Shown here: piece after piece, positions 57,201 through 64,000 of the stretch | How positions within the stretch are numbered: the stretch's first letter is position 1 | Layout: each line of letters begins with the position of its first letter | Source of the DNA: Pegea sp. RAD2-039 | Lineage: Eukaryota > Chordata > Thaliacea > Salpida > Salpidae | Direction: 5' to 3' | Length of the DNA stretch: 64,000 nt | Assembly: GCA_034620365.1 (NCBI GenBank) | Contig: JAQGEQ010000263.1 | Location: forward strand, 186,001-250,000 | Made by a program: the position numbers and the translations under genes | The notes under the pieces: generated by a model | What the model was told of the DNA's origin: nothing | What the model saw: only the letters and a program-made list of their open reading frames with translations | Databases searched by the model: none

Positions 57201-60200
57201 TTTTGAAGATAATCAACCAAAAACCACTTAGCTAACAAAGTAACTACAATTTCCTAGTTTTTATCCTGTTTAAGTCGCAAAGGCGGAATTTATTTCTTTT
57301 TCTAACTTAAATTGATTTTAAATAAAAGTATAATTTATCTCCAATGAAAATTACATAACATGTTTTTAGCACAATTTAATAACAAACCATTTATTGTCAT
57401 TTCTCAATCACTATAAGAGTCACTTCAATTTTTGTACAAGTAGTTAATCATTAATCATAAGCATTAGAACGTCAATTACAAATCAAAATCTGAAGTGTTC
57501 TTCAAATGATTGTTTAAGAGCTTTACAAACTTCAAAAGCTTATTAATCTAATTATCAGCTCTTCTTTTTAAACCAAAGGCTTAATAATTATCAAATAATA
57601 AACTCAAATTTTATTATGGTTAAAAACATTTCTCAAAATATTTTTCTTTTATTATAGATAATAAGTTTTTGTCAATAGAATTTAAATTATTTAATAAATT
57701 TTCAATTTATAAACCTTAAGTTATAAAAGATTATAATAAAAATTGTTTTGATTGAAATGCAGACGTTTCAAAATCTGTTAAATAATTTTAAATCGAAAAT
57801 TAAAGTTATATAATGCTCTAAAAATGTTTTTATATCTACTAACTTGATTTTACACTAGACTATTATAATAATAATAGTATTAGAAGAATTCAGATATGGT
57901 TAAACAATTATGCTACTCTCAAAATAAGATAATTTTTGATTAAAATTTCTCTATAACACTTGATCAAGTAAGTTGATGTTTAATTCTATTTTAATTAACT
58001 TTCAATAATCTAATAAGATTTATCAATCATTAAGTCTACAAAAATAAAAGCTTGTAGAAATATTTGATAGATTGATTAGATGTTTAAGCTACTGGTTTGC
58101 AAAAATTGATGTTAATAAAACTAGTTAACCAAATAATCAAATTTTATTTAAATCTTAAAACTATTCAACAGAAGCCTTTCATTATGCAACTCTTTTTAAA
58201 GCTGTTTAAAGCATCTGTAATTTCTTGAGTAATAGCTTATTGTACGTATATTTGGCTAGGCAACATTTTTAAAGCTAATTAAAAAATTCTTTTGACTGAT
58301 TGACAAGCAGAAAGGCTTCTGAAAACTTGTCAACACCTTAAATAGGCAGTTTAAAGGCTGTCTAGAAAATCAAATCATCAATCATAGCTTAATCTTTTTT
58401 GACAGTTGCAGGGTTTCATATAATTGGGCATACACTGGGGAAAGATGTGAAAAATTGGTAAGTCATGCCGTGGTTATAATGAGTGCAACGTCGGCGCTTG
58501 TGTTATTGGCTAGTATACTTGCCGTTGTCGCTTTATGTTATTATGCTGTCACTGGCACTGAAGATACTAAGCTACGGTTAGTTGGTTTTGTACTTGCGTT
58601 ATATGATTACAAAAAAGTTTAATTTTAAATATCTTTAAGTATAACTCTTTTAGTATACAAGCATGTGGCTTGCGCAGTCATTTGATAAAATCGTCTCAAC
58701 TAGAATTTAATTATCTTAAGTTATTTGAAATTGAGTAAAATGAAATTAAACTTTTTTAATTTTAGATATAATCTTATAAGATTACAAGCAAATTAGTAAA
58801 TATTTTTATGGTTTTTATCAGTTAAAATGATAATCAATTTACAAAAATTAGTTTCTAAAATTATATGTTGTTCCATTTTATTTTTATCAATATTTGATTT
58901 TTATTATAACAATTTAAACTGAAATAGTTTTCATTTTTTTCTACAACTTAAAAAAAAATTAGAAATTGATTTTAGACTTAGTTTTATGATCAAAGTATTT
59001 AATTTTAAAACATAAATACTAATATTAAAAAGAATAAATTAATTTGTACGTAATTATGAGTTTTTTATTACAAGAAGGTCTTGATGCACAAAATGCTTTT
59101 AAGTTATGTAAACTTTAAATACTTATTCCATACAAAAAACATTTTAAAGAATTATTTGGAATAAACTTTAGTCTATTCTCATTAAAAGTTTACTAGAGTC
59201 AAAATCATTATTAGTGTAATCTGCCAGCAATTTTGTTGGGCTTTGAACCTGTATACCAGTTTATAACTTGAACTTATTTATAAGCGGATTGAATTTTTCA
59301 TGAGCTATTTGTCATTATTAAGTTAACTGCTTTAAAGAATTGAATTTGAAAAACAGTTTCAAAAGCTGTAAACTTGTTGAGGCTTCTCACTTTTAATTGG
59401 ATGCAATTTTGTTAACAAAATTTTTTATAAGCATTAAATTGTTGCAATTTACTTCAAGTTACTTTAACAACGCTTCTAGATAAAGAAATAAATAAAAGCT
59501 TTTTTATTCAATACCAATAACTTACAAATTGTAAATGATTAAGAAAAATATATTCTAAAATGCTCCTACAATAGCTTTTTACAATTTTAAATTTAGTCTA
59601 ACAAACAATTTACTTTATTGAAACACATTTATTACAACTCCTTTTTAGTAAACGACCAGAAATATCAGCACCACAAGCCACTTCATTTCCAACCTCACTA
59701 TCTGATGTGACAAATGGTTAGTAAATGTCTCTAACTTTTCAAATTTGGATATAATGTTTATTAAATGTTCATTTATGTGATCATTGCTCTAATGAAAATC
59801 ATTATTTCGATTTTGTTGCAATGGAAGATTTAGGTTATTTATTTTTACCATAAAGCCTAACTCTGGCGCCAACCATTAGTATTTAGAGTTCAATTGAACA
59901 AATTCTACACTTGAGTTTGGTTTTATATAACAGTTTTACTGATTTCTAAAATGCTAATCAATTATTTGACGTTTCTGCATCTTACAGAGTAAATTGAATT
60001 GTTTATAACATAAGACTTTAATGAAAAGACACACACAACATTACAAATTTGAACTTTTAGTAATTACTGGATTACCATTATATTTGTTTGTCTTATTTAT
60101 TAATTAATTGCATCACAAAACTGTTTTCTTTCAGACTGTAGGTTTATAAATGAACAATTTACTCAGTCTAATCGACAGCTTCAAGCAACTTCGAGTATTT

Positions 60201-63200
60201 ATTCATCTTCTGATACCAATCAGGTAGGTTAATGAGAGTTAGAACTATTATCCAATTTTCAAGTTTGACTTACGACAGTTTCTTGAACAACTTTTGACTT
60301 TTTGTGAATAACTTAAAATATTTTTTGATAAAACATTTCACTTAGTGTTTTATGAAATAAAAAAATATTAAACAAATGTAATCATCCAATTTCAACTAGA
60401 CATTTATAGAGTGACATTTTATTTTATAAGTAAATAAGCTAAAAATGTTAATAAGAAATTCTAACTTTTATTAGAATGAAGAAAAATTAAGTTAACTCAA
60501 TACATTGACATCTGAAATTACTTTTCCCTAACTAAGAGTTTAAGCAAATTGTTTAAAATCCTATAACAACTCATTACAAACAGTGATCATATTTACTCTT
60601 TTAATAATTTGTTAACACCTCAGTATTTTGATGTTATAATCACTGTCTCAACTTTGTTTATTTTTCTTTGAAGTGTCATGGTCACTCTGCGTTCTGTTCA
60701 GAAATTATTCTCTTTTCACGTGATAGCAAAAACAAGAAACGTAAACAAAAAGATTGTCCCAATGTTGTTCAAAGTTCTTTTAATGTGAGTAGATTTTTAC
60801 GTCTATCAATTCTTCTTAAAGTAAACTATCGAGTCTTCAAAAATAGTTTTAAAACTTTTAGCAATTAACAGACTTTGTAAAGTCATATCTACCTCTTAAG
60901 TCTGTAAAGTAAATTATGAGTTTATTTTAGTTTAAAAATTTAGCACTATAGTCTGAAGGTGTGAACATAATCTAATTCTAATGTTAATCTTATATGATTA
61001 GAAATATTTGTATTTAAATTCCTAAAGTATTACTTTATATTTGTAAAGCTGAATATTTACTTATTAGAATTCCTAAATTTAAATTATGAATACTATTTAC
61101 TACTATATAAAAATTGTGGTTTCTTCACCTACATTTTTATAATAATTTCTGTTCTAATCTTTGAAAAATAGTTTTCATTATGAGGTTTTTACTGTTTTAT
61201 GAATTTGAAAAATACCAAACAATTTTAATTAAAAACTTTCAACACAACAATTTAATCAAAACAAAAATAGTTTTTTTAAGTTGGTTTAGTAAACTTTAGT
61301 TTACATACAAAATCCAATTAAAAAAAATTGTTTTAAAGTTATAGAATAATCGATTCGTAAAACAATATGACATTGATAGAGTTAGTTTGTTACTATTCAA
61401 ATCAATCAAAGAAACTTGAGTTTTTATTTTGAGTTATTTGATTGATTTATTATTTGAAGTTTTCATACTTTTCAAAATTTATTGCAAAACTTAATTTTTT
61501 CAAAAGTAAAATGAACAACAAAAGATATTTTGGATTTAAAAACTTTTAATATAATTAAATTAGACATAAAAAATGCAAATAATTTTTGATGGCTTTAATT
61601 TTAAAATTTGTTTTGTAGCTTTAATTTATCTTATAAACGCAAATGAAGCTACAACGATAAAAAATTGGATTATTATTTATTAAATAGTTAATTTTCTATA
61701 AATTTTATAAGAGATGTTGTCTTACATAATAGTTGTGCTTACAATAAAACACAGTTAGATTGTCTTTAAACTTTTAATCGTCTAATGCTAAATATTTTAG
61801 ATTGATTAATTTATTTCTTGTTAAGTTTTCTAGTCAGTTTTAAGCAGTTTATTCATCAATTTTAACTGATATATGGGAAATATTTTGCTTTTAATTAGAA
61901 GCTCTTGTATTTATACATCAGTATCTTTGACATATAATTATTTTGATATCAACTACTTCTCATCAGCTTATATTTTCAAATTTATTTTTGTTGTAAGTTT
62001 TCTTTGTTTTGTTCATAATACTGAAACTGATACAAAAATTTTCTGAAATTTAAATGATTGAAAATATTTTTTATTTGAGTTTCTTTATTGACGATGTTTA
62101 AAGTATTTTAATAAATTAATGAGTCACAGCTGCTTTGATGGAGTTGTTTAGAAAGTAAAATGAAAATTGCCTAGGCACACCTCGATATAAATTATTCTTT
62201 ACGAAATTGATAAAAATATTGATTTCCAAAAATTTTATTTGCAAATTTGGGTATTTAAAAAATGTGTTCGGAAACATTTATGATATAGTTTTCAAGATTT
62301 GCAGAGTCAAGTTTTTTGTTAAGAATTTCTACAATCTAATAGCATTTTGGTTTATTTTCTACTTTCCATTCGTAATTTAAAGAGATGTAAATTGTTTGAT
62401 TAAATTTCTATCAATTAAAAAAAAAGTAATCTTAAAATATTCATTACTTTATTTTATTATTTTTACAAAACTGAAATAATTTTCTAAAACAGGATGCCAA
62501 TGTCTTTGCTTAATAAATATTCCTTTCATGCCTAACTGTACTGTAATCCTAAATTAATTTCAACAAATCAAAAATGAGTTATATAACTTTTCAAGTTGAA
62601 AACCATTTCAAAAAGTCTCTCTGTCAGAAAACAACTGTTCAAATAGTCCCCCAGTAATTTCTTGAATACAAATAACAAAGAAGATTTGATATAAATTACA
62701 ATTTTTAACTCACAATATCTTTCTTTAAATATTACGTAAATACTGAAATCATTTTAAAGCTTAAAAATTTAGATAAAGATTTAATAACTGTTAAATTATC
62801 AATAGCCTTTGAAACTGAATTTATTTTAATATTTTTAAATTTTGTAGAAACTTGTATTAGTTAATAAAACCAAATATCATCATACAGAAAAATCGAAACT
62901 AAATCATTCCACCTACTAACAATTTCTAGGTTAAAAGTTGAGATTTATGTAGAGTAAAGTAAACTATTACAATAAAAACTTTATTCTTTCAAACAAAACG
63001 GTTTCTAGAAACTATTAATCTCTATATAACAAGGCAAGCAGAGAGAATTAAAAGCTTCGGGAGAAGTTGCTTGAGAAACATTGATTTTCGTTTGATAAAG
63101 TGTGGTAAGCTTATCAAAAGATTAACTTTTTTTCATGTTTCTTCTGTTTTAAGAAAATAAAATCGTTTACATTGAATATATTTGAAACAGATATAAATTA

Positions 63201-63613
63201 TTTCTTTAAAGTTTTTGTTTCTTAACATCAAAAATATACACATTTCTAGAACCAAAGAAAAAAGGTTTTATCTTTATGCATGATTTAGTATAATCACTGA
63301 TGTGTTTATAGAGCAATCATTATTATGAAGGACTTTCTTAATCTTCTATTACAGACCTACTTTTTCCTAAACCTTTTATTCTGTCCACAAATGGACAATA
63401 GAGCTTTTGGTTGATGTCTTCCTTTCAAAATCATTTGCGGAAAGCATCCGATTTATTATCTTCTTAATTATAATGATGACTAAAGTAAATAAGTCAAAAA
63501 ACTTTTCATAACTTTGTAGCATTTAAGATAAAAAAAGTTAAATTTTTGAATGATTATTTTTCTAGGGACCTTCTGGTAGAGATGAAGATGCTAGAAGGCC
63601 GATTCCATTTTAG
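48255..63613 (+). CDS. IMPG-like transmembrane mucin: N-module, mucin stretch, SEA-SEA-EGF-EGF-TM
   Basis: Seventeen exons in phase throughout give about 881 aa. Exons (edges within 1-2 nt): 48255-48372, 49139-49249, 50279-50451, 50502-51227, 51398-51456, 51491-51653, 51773-51922, 52025-52140, 52244-52367, 54146-54362, 55337-55439, 56458-56562, 58412-58576, 59649-59716, 60135-60223, 60674-60784 and 63566-63613. Order: hydrophobic N-terminus (residues about 15-38; signal peptide or anchor); the IMPG N-module (YKIFLERLASDTEKNSWMIK, then WEFTQMEEHFHLLEQKR); about 190 residues of Ser/Thr/Pro with TTFETS repeats; SEA1 (IKLKNQEFSKELDDPESDEY, VPGFKEVRVLGF, NGSLVVIYEVVF); SEA2 (MKLRVTNMNFTQNL, LEFRRLEKKFTE, GSLIANNELYF); EGF1 (LCEFVTCNMFSKCVERSKYQ); EGF2 (CDLDPHYCKNGGKCES, YTGERCEKL); a helix (VVIMSATSALVLLASILAVV); and a short basic-to-acidic tail. 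Residue patterns follow vertebrate IMPG1/2, proteoglycans of the photoreceptor matrix; the TM and EGF2 ending resemble IMPG2. Role here unknown, probably an apical membrane mucin. Confidence 0.85.
56840..57200 (-). pseudogene. Unidentified coding-like relic in an intron of the IMPG-like gene
   Basis: Within the 1.85-kb intron 56563-58411 a GC-richer patch keeps two overlapping minus-strand frames open: 57069-56839 (MVDGQIRETNELQNETDDVI, then RLALLASNHVNRQKRFKLHA) and 57194-57009. The first looks like real, soluble, charged protein rather than AT-rich noise, but it begins abruptly and turns hydrophobic near 56880. A frame change near 57060 would join the two. I could not assign a family; a decayed transposon or retrocopy is the simplest reading. 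Confidence 0.35.
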
Positions 63614-64000
63614 TATTTTTAATCCTTTTACTTTTAGATGTCTTTAAATGATAAATCTGTCAACACTTGGTGGCAGAAGAGAGTAAGATGTAGTACAAGT
63701 AAAAGATTTTTCTTCCAAATATACTTTGTAACAGTAAAATGACGTAACTAGAATTCTGAGTGATGAGAAGATACATGACTTCATCAATTTAAATTCTATT
63801 TTTCTATAAATACGATTTCATATGATAAAATGAAACGAGAATTTGAATTGATAAAAAAACTTTTCCGGAAAATTCTGATGTCATTTTTAATCTTCTAATT
63901 TCACTTGCCTCTTATCATGACTCTTTAAAAATTTGACCAAAATTAACTTGAGAAATTTACTTACTGCTGACTTTGAAAAAAAGATTTTGAAACAATTTTT
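63614..64000. other. 3' flank of the IMPG-like gene
   Basis: AT-rich sequence after the stop codon, presumably 3' UTR; no further feature seen before the window ends. Confidence 0.45.

Overview
The window reads as nuclear DNA of a very AT-rich animal. Its genes carry spliceosomal GT-AG introns, and many introns are extremely short (34 to 60 bp) while others run to 2-3 kb. The gene set is metazoan: PTIP/PAXIP1, pecanex, AKTIP, CWC27, CMTR2, mitochondrial MRPS24, ciliary CCDC181 and an interphotoreceptor-matrix-proteoglycan (IMPG)-like membrane mucin. The standard genetic code fits every gene. I cannot name the phylum. At 6 of 10 gene starts an AG lies 0-12 nt before the ATG, and at 2 more it lies 19-22 nt before. 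This looks like spliced-leader trans-splicing and points to a lineage that uses it (for example tunicates, flatworms, rotifers, cnidarians or acoels). The taxonomic placement is inference only.

Layout. 0.7-6.4 kb: CCDC181 homolog on the minus strand. 6.4-9.1 kb: AT-rich spacer with two short dispersed repeats that resemble LINE 3' tails. 9.1-11.9 kb: a plus-strand run of three compact genes (AKTIP, an unrecognised 197-aa protein, an AANAT-type GNAT acetyltransferase). 13.3-22.6 kb: pecanex (PCNX), much GC-richer than its surroundings and cut by very short introns. 22.6-26.0 kb: spacer. 26.05-28.8 kb: CMTR2 (cap-2 methyltransferase) on the minus strand, for which an 8-exon model closes in phase, with a CRE palindrome about 100 bp upstream. 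29.2-29.7 kb: broken Ty3-type gag relic. 31.57-31.73 kb: 18-bp minisatellite. 31.9-40.0 kb: CWC27 followed only 265 bp later by PTIP (six BRCT domains, polyQ centre). 41.4-42.8 kb: remnants of two different non-LTR retrotransposons, one with an 18-bp coding triplication. 43.7-44.5 kb: MRPS24. 48.3-63.6 kb: the IMPG-like gene, for which I could build a 17-exon model in phase throughout (about 881 aa). Its order is N-terminal hydrophobic segment, IMPG-type N-terminal module, Ser/Thr-rich mucin stretch, SEA, SEA, EGF, EGF, transmembrane helix and cytoplasmic tail.

The genes are mostly unrelated housekeeping or ciliary genes and do not form one pathway. The two most interesting signals are the complete IMPG-family protein in this kind of genome and the recurrent splice acceptor abutting start codons.
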